Shown here in pieces: positions 16,676 to 24,139 of a DNA stretch of 42,789 nucleotides. Both the position numbers and the translations under genes were made by a program. The stretch is taken from assembly GCA_016792625.1 (NCBI GenBank), contig JAEUKK010000138.1, positions 1-42,789 of the forward strand, given 5' to 3'. Position 1 is the stretch's first letter. Each line of letters opens with the position of its first letter. A model generated the notes under the pieces. It worked only from the letters and a program-made list of their open reading frames with translations. It was not told the DNA's origin and made no database searches. Source of the DNA: Deltaproteobacteria bacterium (lineage in GTDB: Bacteria > Myxococcota_A > UBA796 > UBA2385).

Positions 16676-16753
16676 CTCCCGAGCAGCGGGCTGACCGAAC
16701 CCCAGCCGAGCGCAGCTCCCCCCTGGCAGGCTCCCCGGACGGAGTCCCCAAAA

Positions 16754-17260
16754 ATGCAGCCTCCCCGCATGCGCCCGCTCCTCCGCGCCCGCGTCGCGCT
16801 CCCCCGGCCCCTGCTGGTCCGGCGCATCGAGGCCGCCCTCGACCAGCCCACGGCCACCTGCCGCGGCCGGGCCAGCGCGCGCTACGCCGCCCTGATGGTG
16901 CGGGAGGAGGTCCGCCACTTCTGGTCGCCCACCCTCCAGCTCGAGATCTTCGATGAGGGGGCGGGCGTGCGTCTCTGGGGGCGTTTTGGCCCGCACCCCG
17001 AGGTCTGGGTGCTGTTCATCGGCCTCTACGCCGTGACCGGCTTCTCGGTCATCGCGGGGCTGGTGCTGGGCGGCGCGCAGGCCTTCATCGGCCAAGAGCC
17101 CTGGGGCCTGCTCATCGCGCTCGGCAGCGTCGCCTTCGGCCTGTGCGTGTATGCGGCGAGCTTCTTTGGGCAGCGCCTCGGCCACGACCAGATGATCGTG
17201 CTGGAGAACTTTCTCCGCGAGGCCGCCGCCGAGCCCATCGAGGTGCTCGACGGGCCCTGA
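16754..17260 (+). CDS. Two-helix membrane protein of unknown function
   Basis: A 168-residue protein. A basic N-terminus (VALPRPLLVRRIEAALDQ) leads to a beta-rich section (EEVRHFWSPTLQLEIFDEG, VRLWGRFGPHPEVW), then two transmembrane helices (VLFIGLYAVTGFSVIAGLVLG and GLLIALGSVAFGLCVYAASF), and a C-terminal amphipathic helix (QMIVLENFLREAAAE). The order resembles an uncharacterised protein type I associate with myxobacteria-like genomes; I know of no assigned function. ATG 16754 has GGAG 9 bases upstream; ATG 16769 is the alternative. It is followed by the ZIP-permease fusion 57 bases on, same strand, possibly co-transcribed. Confidence 0.7.
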   Translation: MQPPRMRPLLRARVALPRPLLVRRIEAALDQPTATCRGRASARYAALMVREEVRHFWSPTLQLEIFDEGAGVRLWGRFGPHPEVWVLFIGLYAVTGFSVIAGLVLGGAQAFIGQEPWGLLIALGSVAFGLCVYAASFFGQRLGHDQMIVLENFLREAAAEPIEVLDGP

Positions 17261-17317
17261 GCGCCGGCTCCCCCCGCCGCCATTGCCCCGACGCGCGGCG
17301 GCGCGGTAGAGCCCCGC

Positions 17318-19387
17318 GTGATCACCGCCCTCCTCATGGCTGGCCTGCCCGTGCTGCTCGGCGGCGCCGTCGGCTTCGCCCCCGGCCTGCGCCCCGGCGC
17401 CCTGCGCCCGCTCTGGGCCTTCGCCTTCGCCGCCGCCATGGGCATCGCGCTCGGCGAGCTGCTGCCCGACGCCGCGGCCTCGCTGGGCGGCGGCGCGCTG
17501 CTGCTCTTCGCCGCGGGCTTCTTTGTGCCGGGCCTGCTCGAGCGCCTGCTGCTGCGCCGCGGCGGGCTGGGGCCCGACTTCGCTTTTGTCGCGATCGCCG
17601 CCCACCAGCTGGTCGACGGCGTGGCGATCGGCAGCGCCACCCACCTCGACCACGGGCGCGAGGCGCTGATGTTGGCCTTCTCGGCCCACGCCGCGCCGAT
17701 GGTGGCGGTGGCCGCGCTGGGCGTGGCCCGGCTGCGCGGCCAAGGCGCTCTCCTGCGCTGGATCGCCGGCTTGTTGCTGGTGACCTGCCTCGGCGTGGTG
17801 CTAAGCAGCCGGCCGGCCTTCGGCGAGCTGCTCGGCCAGGCCGAGGCGGTGTCCAAGGCCACCTTGGCCGGCGTGCTGCTGCACGTGCTCGCCCACGGGG
17901 CCGAGGCGCCGGGGCCCCGCGGCCTGCGGGCCCGGCTCATCGATCTGGGGGCCACCGCCGCCGGCGCCACGGTGCCGCTGCTCCTGCTGCACTTCGGCGC
18001 GGCGGGGCACCCCGCCCACGCGGCGGGCCACCCGGCCAGCCCGGCGGGCCTCGCCTTCGGGGATGCCCTGCTTGAGCTCATCCTCGAGTCGGCCCCCTCG
18101 CTGCTGCTCGGGCTCGGGCTCGGCGCGCTGCTGCAAGCGGTCGAGCTCAAGGTGCCCCCCTCGTGGTTCGCCGGCGGGCGGCTGGCCCAGGCCCTGCGCG
18201 GTGCGCTGGTCGGGGCGCCGCTGCCCATCTGCGCCTGCGGGATCTTGCCCGTGTCCGAGGGCCTGTGGCGGCGGGGCGCCGGCCCGGCCCTGGTGGTCGC
18301 CTTTTTGCTCTGCACCCCCGAGCTCGGCATCGAGACCTTCGCGCTCTCGGTGCACTTCCTCGGCTGGCCCTTCGCCCTGCTGCGGCTGGTCGGCGCCATC
18401 TCCTTGTCGGTGCTCGCGGCGCTGACCATGGCCTGGGCCGTCTCGGGGGCGGCGGCGGCCGGCGCGCCCGGTGGCCCGCTGAGCGGCGGCGGGGGCGGCC
18501 CGCTGTGGCGGCGGGTGCTCTTCGCCTTTGACGAGCTGGTGCTGCATGTCTCGCCCTGGGTCGCTGCGGGCCTGCTGCTCGCCGCCTATGTCGAGGCCTA
18601 CCTGCCCGCCGAGCAGATCGCGCTGGTCGGCGGCACCGGCCTCGACGTGCTGCTCATGGCCGTGGTCGCCGTGCCCACCTATGTCTGCGCCTCGTCGGCG
18701 ACGCCCTTGGCGGCGGTGCTCTGGGCCAAGGGACTGTCCCCGGGCGCGGCCCTGGTCGGCTTGTTGCTCGGCCCGGCGACCAACGTGGCGACGATCGGTT
18801 TTCTGCGCGGGGCCTACGGCAAGCGGGCCACCGGGTGGACCCTCGCCGTCATGGTGCTGTTCGCCTTCTTCCTCGCCGGCGTGGCCAACCTGACCCTGCC
18901 CGCGGTGCCCACCCTGCGGGTCGAAGAGGCCGACGCCCACGCCCACGGCGGCTGGCTCGAGCCGCTCACGGCGCTGGCCCTCGCCGCGATGGTGCTGCGC
19001 AGCTTGTGGATGGCCGGGGTCGAGGGCTGGGTGGCCCAGCTCGGCATGGGCCACAGCCACGACCACAGCCACGATCACGACCACGGCGGCGCACACGAGG
19101 ACGGCCCGTCCCCCGCCCACGCCGGCGATCACGACCACGGACACGACCACGACCACGCGCATGGCCACGACCACGCGCACGAACACGCGCATGACGCCGC
19201 CTGCGCCGATGATCACGCGCAGGCCCACCCGCATCCCCATGATCATGGCGCCTGCGCCGCAGACCACGATCACGACCACGGCGCGCCCGGGCCCACGCTC
19301 GAGCTCGGGGCGCTGGGCGTGGTCGAGCTGCGCGGCCCCGCCCGCGGCGGGGGGCTGCGGCCCCTGAGCAAGCCTCCGGCGGGCTAA
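17318..19387 (+). CDS. ZIP transporter fused to SO_0444-like heavy-metal permease with His-rich tail
   Basis: A single 689-residue frame. Residues ~1-225 match the ZIP (ZupT-like) fold: GIALGELLPDA, AAHQLVDGVAIG (His96, Asp100), FSAHAAPMVAV (His124) and GVLLHVLAHG. Residues ~245-535 match the SO_0444/DUF318 permease family, which is linked to Cu/Zn/As efflux: GAPLPICACGILPVSEGL (Cys305, Cys307) and PTYVCASSATPLAAVLWAKG (Cys457) with LLLGPATN. A His/Asp-rich segment (~577-660, with repeats of HDHDHG) closes the protein. ZIP proteins usually import Zn/Mn/Fe and SO_0444 permeases usually export, so the joined direction of transport is unclear. The start is GTG 17318 with no clear Shine-Dalgarno. 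This is strong homology by eye; the fusion looks rare. Confidence 0.85.
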   Translation: MITALLMAGLPVLLGGAVGFAPGLRPGALRPLWAFAFAAAMGIALGELLPDAAASLGGGALLLFAAGFFVPGLLERLLLRRGGLGPDFAFVAIAAHQLVDGVAIGSATHLDHGREALMLAFSAHAAPMVAVAALGVARLRGQGALLRWIAGLLLVTCLGVVLSSRPAFGELLGQAEAVSKATLAGVLLHVLAHGAEAPGPRGLRARLIDLGATAAGATVPLLLLHFGAAGHPAHAAGHPASPAGLAFGDALLELILESAPSLLLGLGLGALLQAVELKVPPSWFAGGRLAQALRGALVGAPLPICACGILPVSEGLWRRGAGPALVVAFLLCTPELGIETFALSVHFLGWPFALLRLVGAISLSVLAALTMAWAVSGAAAAGAPGGPLSGGGGGPLWRRVLFAFDELVLHVSPWVAAGLLLAAYVEAYLPAEQIALVGGTGLDVLLMAVVAVPTYVCASSATPLAAVLWAKGLSPGAALVGLLLGPATNVATIGFLRGAYGKRATGWTLAVMVLFAFFLAGVANLTLPAVPTLRVEEADAHAHGGWLEPLTALALAAMVLRSLWMAGVEGWVAQLGMGHSHDHSHDHDHGGAHEDGPSPAHAGDHDHGHDHDHAHGHDHAHEHAHDAACADDHAQAHPHPHDHGACAADHDHDHGAPGPTLELGALGVVELRGPARGGGLRPLSKPPAG

Positions 19388-19403
19388 AACGGCGCAGCAG
19401 ACG

Positions 19404-20555
19404 TCAAGACCGCCCGATCTGGCGCAGAGGGCCGGCCCGCGCGCTCGCCGCCCAGGCCGCCGCGCAGCGCCACGCGAGCCGCGCAGCCGGCTCCACCGGC
19501 GGCTTCCCCTGCGCGGCCCGCGCCGCCGGGTCGGCCTCGATGGGATGTGGGGCGGCCAACCACGCCGAAAACACCGCCGGCGGCGCCCACGGCGCCTCTC
19601 CCCTGCGGCGGAGCAGGCTCTGGCGCAGGCCGACGAGGTGCAGCGCGGGCACCTTGGCCAGCGCCGAGAGCAGCGCCGGGTGCAGCGGGCTCGGCGTGGG
19701 GAGCGGGCCGCCGCGGGCCAAGGCGGCCATCCCCAGCGGCAGCAGGGCCGCGGTGGAGAGGGCGAGGCGGGCAGCGGTCCACGCGGCGCCCGCAGCCCAG
19801 CGCGGCAGGCCCTCGCCGAGCAGGGCGTCGATCGGCAGGGGGAGCAGCGGCCCCGGCGGCCCTCCGCGGGCCTGGGCGAGCAGGCAAAAGGTGGGGGAGG
19901 AGAGGGCGGGCCCGGGGAGATCGAGCGCAGGGATGGCGTCCAGCGCGTCATTCAGATCGCGCTCCACAAGCGGAGGAGCCGCCAGCGCCGGCCCTCCCCC
20001 CAGCTCGGCGGCCCGCAGCGCGCCCAAGGCCAGCGCGTGGTCCACCGCCCGGTCCCAGCCCGCGCGCGCGCCCGCCCGCCCCGGTGGCGGCGCGCCCGGG
20101 TCCCACCAGCGGCCGGCGGTCGGCGGGCCTCCTCCCACCACGTGCAGCAGGCCGCCTGGGCCCAGCGGGGTGGCGGCTGCTCCGCCCAGCGCGCCGGGGT
20201 GGGCGGCGAAGCGCAGGCCGCCCGGCGCGGGCGCCCACCACCAGCCGAGCTGGCCGAGGCGATCCGCGGCCAGCCAGAGCTGCGCGCCGTCGAAGAGCAG
20301 CACCAACGCGCTGCCCTCGAGCTGCTCGATCGCCCGGACCGCGCCGGCCCGCTGGGCGAGCTGCAGCAGCAGGGCCGCCGGCCCGCCCTGGAGCCCGTGG
20401 GCGCCGGCGAGGCGGTCGAGGCGGGCGCAGGGCCCGTAGACCAGGGCCCGCCAGCGGCCGTCCTCGGCCAGATCAGCGTCAGGGAGGGTGTACAGATCGA
20501 GCGCGCTCCCATGGAGCCGCCCGCCCAAGCCCCGCAGCGGGTGGGGCCCGCTCAA
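19404..20555 (-). CDS. Degenerate asparagine-synthetase-like protein (predicted pseudoenzyme)
   Basis: A 383-residue protein. Its N-terminal half follows the AsnB glutaminase domain: AIEQLEGSALVLLFDGAQLW, LAADRLGQLGWWWAP, GGLRFAAHPGAL and LGPGGLLHV correspond to the FALALWD, ARDRLGIKPLYY, LLFASE and LPPGH blocks. The catalytic N-terminal Cys is absent. The C-terminal half keeps a remnant of the synthetase fold (LPLPIDALLGEGLPRW resembles LSGDGGDELFGGYPRY) but has no SGGxDS PP-loop. It is therefore probably inactive as a synthetase and may be a scaffold or have a new role. The start TTG 20555 overlaps the upstream TGA (TTGA), indicating coupling. It is the last gene of the operon. Confidence 0.65.
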   Translation of the reverse strand: MSGPHPLRGLGGRLHGSALDLYTLPDADLAEDGRWRALVYGPCARLDRLAGAHGLQGGPAALLLQLAQRAGAVRAIEQLEGSALVLLFDGAQLWLAADRLGQLGWWWAPAPGGLRFAAHPGALGGAAATPLGPGGLLHVVGGGPPTAGRWWDPGAPPPGRAGARAGWDRAVDHALALGALRAAELGGGPALAAPPLVERDLNDALDAIPALDLPGPALSSPTFCLLAQARGGPPGPLLPLPIDALLGEGLPRWAAGAAWTAARLALSTAALLPLGMAALARGGPLPTPSPLHPALLSALAKVPALHLVGLRQSLLRRRGEAPWAPPAVFSAWLAAPHPIEADPAARAAQGKPPVEPAARLAWRCAAAWAASARAGPLRQIGRS

Positions 20556-21661
20556 CGGCCCAGCCAAGAAGCGACGGCGGGGGCCGCGGCCTGCGCCGCT
20601 GCGGCGTGGCCGGCGGCGGTCCAGTGCCCGTCGATCGGGAAGTAGAGGCGGGCGCCCCCCGCGGCCTCGAGGGCGGGCGCGAGGTCGAGCACGGGGGCGT
20701 GGCGCCCGGCGCGGGTGGTCGCCTCGGCCCGGGCCTGGGCCCAGTCGAGGCCGGCGGCGGCGGGGTGGGCCGCGGTGAGCGCCGCCCGGGCGCCCGCGTC
20801 GACCATCGGGGCGTCGGGCAACAAAAGAACGCCCAGCTTGCTGTTCTGCTCGGCGCACAGCCGCGCGAGCGCGGCGATGAGCGCCTCGGTGGTCGCCCAG
20901 GCCTCGGGCCAGGGCGCCGGGCGGGCCGGGTCGTGCACGGCCAAGGGCGCGGGCAGGCCGCCGGCCGCCGCCGCCCGGGCCTCGGCCGCGCCGCCCAAGG
21001 CCCGGCCGAGGGCCCGGGTCGCCGCGCTGGCCTGCCAGAGCGGGCTGCGCGCGAGCGCGGCGAGGGCGCCTTGTAGGCCGGCTTCTTGCGCGTCCCAGGG
21101 CACGAGGCGGCCGTTCACCAGCCGCAGGTAGGGCTTGTCGGCCTTGGTGTCCAGCCGCGGGTCATTGTTGAAGACATCGTTGGCCACGAGGAAGCCGAGC
21201 ACGACCACCCGCGGCTGCAGGCGGGGCAGCAGGTCTTCGGCGAGGCCCAGCGCCGTGGCGGTGCCGGCCCCGGGCACGCCCGCGCTCAGCACTTCGGCGG
21301 GCTGGCCGGCGGCGGCGAGGGCCGCTTCGAGCTGCGGGCCCAGGCCCCGACCCGGCGGCACCTGGGCGGCCTGCACGAAGCTGTCGCCGAGCAGCAGCAC
21401 CCGCGGTCGGTCGGTCGGCGGCGGCCCCCAGGGGCGGTCGACGAAGCCATCGGCGTTGACCTGCACCACCACGTCATACTCGGCGCTGCGGTTGGGGAAG
21501 GCGCCCGGCTGCAAAAAGGCCCCCCGGCGCAGGTCGGCGCGCGGCCCGCCGCCCAGGCCGAGCGCGCGGGCGCCGAGCTCGAGGGCCGAGAGGCAGAGCA
21601 GAAGGCTCAGGGCGGCCAGGGCGAGGCGGCGAGAGAGCGGCGCGGGGCGCGGTCCAGACAT
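20552..21661 (-). CDS. SGNH/AlgX-like O-acetyl esterase or transferase, membrane-anchored
   Basis: A 369-residue protein. An N-terminal anchor (LALAALSLLLCLSALELGARAL) precedes an SGNH fold: LLLGDSFVQAAQVP (catalytic Ser), a Gly block (SAGVPGAGTATALG), VLGFLVANDVFNND (Asn block) and PIDGHWTAAGHA (Asp-x-x-His). This is the pattern of AlgX/AlgJ-like proteins that add or remove O-acetyl groups on exopolysaccharides. Its neighbours (a DegT sugar aminotransferase, a single-pass membrane protein, an AsnB homologue) support a surface polysaccharide role. The start is ATG 21661, 36 bases after the upstream stop. Confidence 0.8.
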   Translation of the reverse strand: MSGPRPAPLSRRLALAALSLLLCLSALELGARALGLGGGPRADLRRGAFLQPGAFPNRSAEYDVVVQVNADGFVDRPWGPPPTDRPRVLLLGDSFVQAAQVPPGRGLGPQLEAALAAAGQPAEVLSAGVPGAGTATALGLAEDLLPRLQPRVVVLGFLVANDVFNNDPRLDTKADKPYLRLVNGRLVPWDAQEAGLQGALAALARSPLWQASAATRALGRALGGAAEARAAAAGGLPAPLAVHDPARPAPWPEAWATTEALIAALARLCAEQNSKLGVLLLPDAPMVDAGARAALTAAHPAAAGLDWAQARAEATTRAGRHAPVLDLAPALEAAGGARLYFPIDGHWTAAGHAAAAQAAAPAVASWLGR

Positions 21662-21697
21662 GGGCGGAGCATAGGCCAGGCCGCGGGGCCCGCCGGC

Positions 21698-22741
21698 TCA
21701 GGGGGCGAGGGCCTGGGCCCGGTCGCGGGCGGGGCCGGCCGGCCAAAGGGCCGGGTCTTGCAGGGCGCTGGCGGCGGCCAAGGCGGCCACCCGGTCGAGC
21801 GGCGCGCCGCCGGCCTCGGCGATGTGCAGCAGCAGGGGCAGGTCTGCGGGGTCGCCGCGGTCGGCCAGGGCGAGGGCCAGGGCGCCGCCGAGGCCGGGGG
21901 TGGAGCTCCACGCGGGCGGCAGGGGCTCGCGGCGCTCCACCGCGACGGCGACCTGGGCGGCCCCCGGGGCCAAAACGGCGCTGCCCGCGCCGCTCAGGCG
22001 GGCCTTGAGCTGGGCCGCGCCCGCACCTTCGCCGGGCGCGTCGCCGGGCTGCAGGGGGCAGGCCGGGTCGGGCGGCGCGCCGTCCAGCGCCCGCAGGCAG
22101 GCGGCGAGGCGCTGGGCGTCGTGCACGCTCCCCGGGTTCGCGCGCAGGGCGGCGCCGAGCGCGGCGGCCCGCACCACATCGGCCCCCGCCGCGGGCGCGG
22201 GCCCCCAGGCGAGGGCGGGCAGGGGCTGATCGCGCCAGGCGTGCAGCCACACCTCGGGGCCCACCGCGCCGATCAGGGCCCAGCCGGCCGCGGGGCTGCT
22301 GGGCGGGCGGCGCAGGGCGGCGCTGCGGGCCTCGGCGCAGGCCGGGCCAGTGAAGCCCTTCGCGGCGCAGCCGGCCAGGGTGGGGTCGGCCCCGGGCGCG
22401 CCAGCCCAGGCGGCGGCGCTGGCCTCGGCCTCAGCGTGGGCGACCCGCAGGCGAAAGAGCCGGTCACCCCGCAGGGCCCGCTCACGCAGAGTGACCTGAC
22501 CTAGGCCCATCAGCACGCAGAGCAGGGCGAGCTGACCGAGCGTACCCCAGGCCCGGGCCAGCCCCCGGCGGAGGTGCGGCGGCAGCAAGGGGCCGCCCTC
22601 CTCTGCTTCGGCGGCCTCGGCGGCTTCGGCCGCGGCCCGCAGCGCGCCCCGGCGGCCCCGGCGCGGCGGGGGCGCGCCGACCTCCGCGCTTGGGGTCAGC
22701 TCCTCCGCGGCGCCGTCGGGGAGGCCTCCCTCGGCGCTCAC
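21698..22741 (-). CDS. Single-pass membrane protein of unknown function
   Basis: A 347-residue protein. A charged Ala/Glu-rich cytoplasmic region (1-65) leads to one transmembrane helix (GTLGQLALLCVLMGLGQVTL, ~70-90) and an outer domain of about 250 residues with three to four Cys (AGCAAKGFTGPACAEARS, LAACLRALDG and PACPLQPGD). I do not recognise a family. Its place between a sugar aminotransferase and an SGNH gene suggests an assembly or scaffold role in the same surface pathway; this is inference. The start is GTG 22741, 16 bases after the aminotransferase stop. Confidence 0.6.
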   Translation of the reverse strand: MSAEGGLPDGAAEELTPSAEVGAPPPRRGRRGALRAAAEAAEAAEAEEGGPLLPPHLRRGLARAWGTLGQLALLCVLMGLGQVTLRERALRGDRLFRLRVAHAEAEASAAAWAGAPGADPTLAGCAAKGFTGPACAEARSAALRRPPSSPAAGWALIGAVGPEVWLHAWRDQPLPALAWGPAPAAGADVVRAAALGAALRANPGSVHDAQRLAACLRALDGAPPDPACPLQPGDAPGEGAGAAQLKARLSGAGSAVLAPGAAQVAVAVERREPLPPAWSSTPGLGGALALALADRGDPADLPLLLHIAEAGGAPLDRVAALAAASALQDPALWPAGPARDRAQALAP

Positions 22742-22757
22742 CGGCCCGACCCTGCGC

Positions 22758-24017
22758 TCACCCGACCTCCAGCGCGGCGCTGCGCACCGCCTCGACCATG
22801 TGGTCGAGATCGGCGCCGCTCAGGTTTGGGTGCACGGGCAGGTGCAGCAGCTCGGCCATGGCCCGCGCGGCGTTGGGGCAGGCCCGCTTGTGCTCGGGGA
22901 ACAGCGGGTGGTCGCCAAAAGCGTTCATGTAGCCGATGGTGGTGTCGACCCCGCGGGCGCGCAGCGCGCCGGCCAGCGCGTCGCGCCGCGGGTGGTTCAC
23001 CACAAAACTCATGTAGATGGGCTCGGCCCCCTCGGGGTAGGTCGGGGTGCTGAGGCCGGGCACGTGGGCCAGGGCCTCGTCGAGGCGCCGGCCGTTGCGC
23101 ACCCGCGCGCCGTTGAGCGCGTCGATGCGGTCGAGCTGGCGCAGGCCCACCTCAGCTTGGGCGGCCCGCGCCCGGCCTTGGGTGGTGTAGCTCGACGAGA
23201 CCTTGGTGTAGCGCACCTCGGGCTCGCCAAAAGGTTCGTGGATCGGGTCTTTGCCCAGGCGGTTGCCCACCACCACCGCCGGGTGCACCGTGGCCCAATA
23301 CAAGGCGGGGTGGGTCGCCGCCCACATCGCCGCCCCCGTCGCCGCCTCTTTGGCCAACTTTCGCCGCGGGGTCGGGCCCGCGCCGGCCAGGGCCGCGCGC
23401 ACCTTGGCCGCCACCGCCTCGTCTTTGGTGGTGACCATGGCGCCCGACAGCGTGGTGATGTTCTTGGTCAGGCCGAAGGTGTAGTAGGCGTGGTCACCCA
23501 CGCTGCCCACGCGCTGGCCGCGGTAGCGGGCGCCGGTGCTCTGGGCGCAGTCCTCAATGACGGCCACGCCGGCCTCTTTGGCGATCTGGACGATGCGGTC
23601 CATCTCGCAGGGGGTGCCGAAGAGGTGCGTGGGCACCACCGCCTTGGTGCGCGGGCTCAGCGCCGCGGCGAAGGCGTCGGGGTCGAGCACGTGGCTGCGC
23701 AGGCCCACGTCGGCGAAGATGGGCGCGGCCCCGAGCAGCGGGACCATCGCGGGGATCGCGAAGTAAGTCAGGCCGGGGACCACCACCTCGTCGCCCGGCC
23801 CGACGCCGATGGCCGACAACAGCAGGTAAAAGCCGTAGCGGGCCGACGGCACCATAATGGCGTGCGGCACGCCGATCAGCTCGGCGAAGCGGCGCTCAAA
23901 ACGGGCCACCGCCTCGGCGTCGGCCGCCGCGTCGTCGCGCAGCAGGGCCGCGGCGGCCACGAGCGCCTCGCGGGGGGAGAAGCTCGGGCTAAAACGCGGG
24001 ATGCGGCCGAAGGCCAT
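22758..24017 (-). CDS. DegT/DnrJ/EryC1/StrS family PLP-dependent sugar aminotransferase
   Basis: A 419-residue protein that fits the fold-type I family which transfers an amino group to 3- or 4-keto nucleotide sugars. Blocks seen: VARFERRFAELIGVPHAI, GPGDEVVVPGLTYFAIP, KAVVPTHLFG, VIEDCAQSTGARYRGQ, YYTFGLTKNITTLSGAM (PLP Lys) and RARAAQAEVGLRQLD. The exact sugar cannot be told. It heads a four-gene operon on the minus strand ending at 19404, and so likely supplies an amino sugar to a surface glycan. ATG 24017 has GAGAGAGG upstream. The gap to thiC (24018-24139) contains nothing else I can see. Confidence 0.88.
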   Translation of the reverse strand: MAFGRIPRFSPSFSPREALVAAAALLRDDAAADAEAVARFERRFAELIGVPHAIMVPSARYGFYLLLSAIGVGPGDEVVVPGLTYFAIPAMVPLLGAAPIFADVGLRSHVLDPDAFAAALSPRTKAVVPTHLFGTPCEMDRIVQIAKEAGVAVIEDCAQSTGARYRGQRVGSVGDHAYYTFGLTKNITTLSGAMVTTKDEAVAAKVRAALAGAGPTPRRKLAKEAATGAAMWAATHPALYWATVHPAVVVGNRLGKDPIHEPFGEPEVRYTKVSSSYTTQGRARAAQAEVGLRQLDRIDALNGARVRNGRRLDEALAHVPGLSTPTYPEGAEPIYMSFVVNHPRRDALAGALRARGVDTTIGYMNAFGDHPLFPEHKRACPNAARAMAELLHLPVHPNLSGADLDHMVEAVRSAALEVG

Positions 24018-24139
24018 GGCGGACCTCTCTCAAGAGGTGGGCGGGAGGCGGGCGGCGGCGCGCCGCGGGCGAGGCGCCGGTCTAGCGCCGGGCCCGGGCG
24101 CAGCCAAGGGCAGACCACCGCCCACCCCGAGATCAGCCC

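Noticed and set aside
19048..19300. His-rich repeats as a separate small metal-binding protein gene
   Set aside because: They are in the same uninterrupted frame as the ZIP-permease protein, with no independent start or ribosome binding site.
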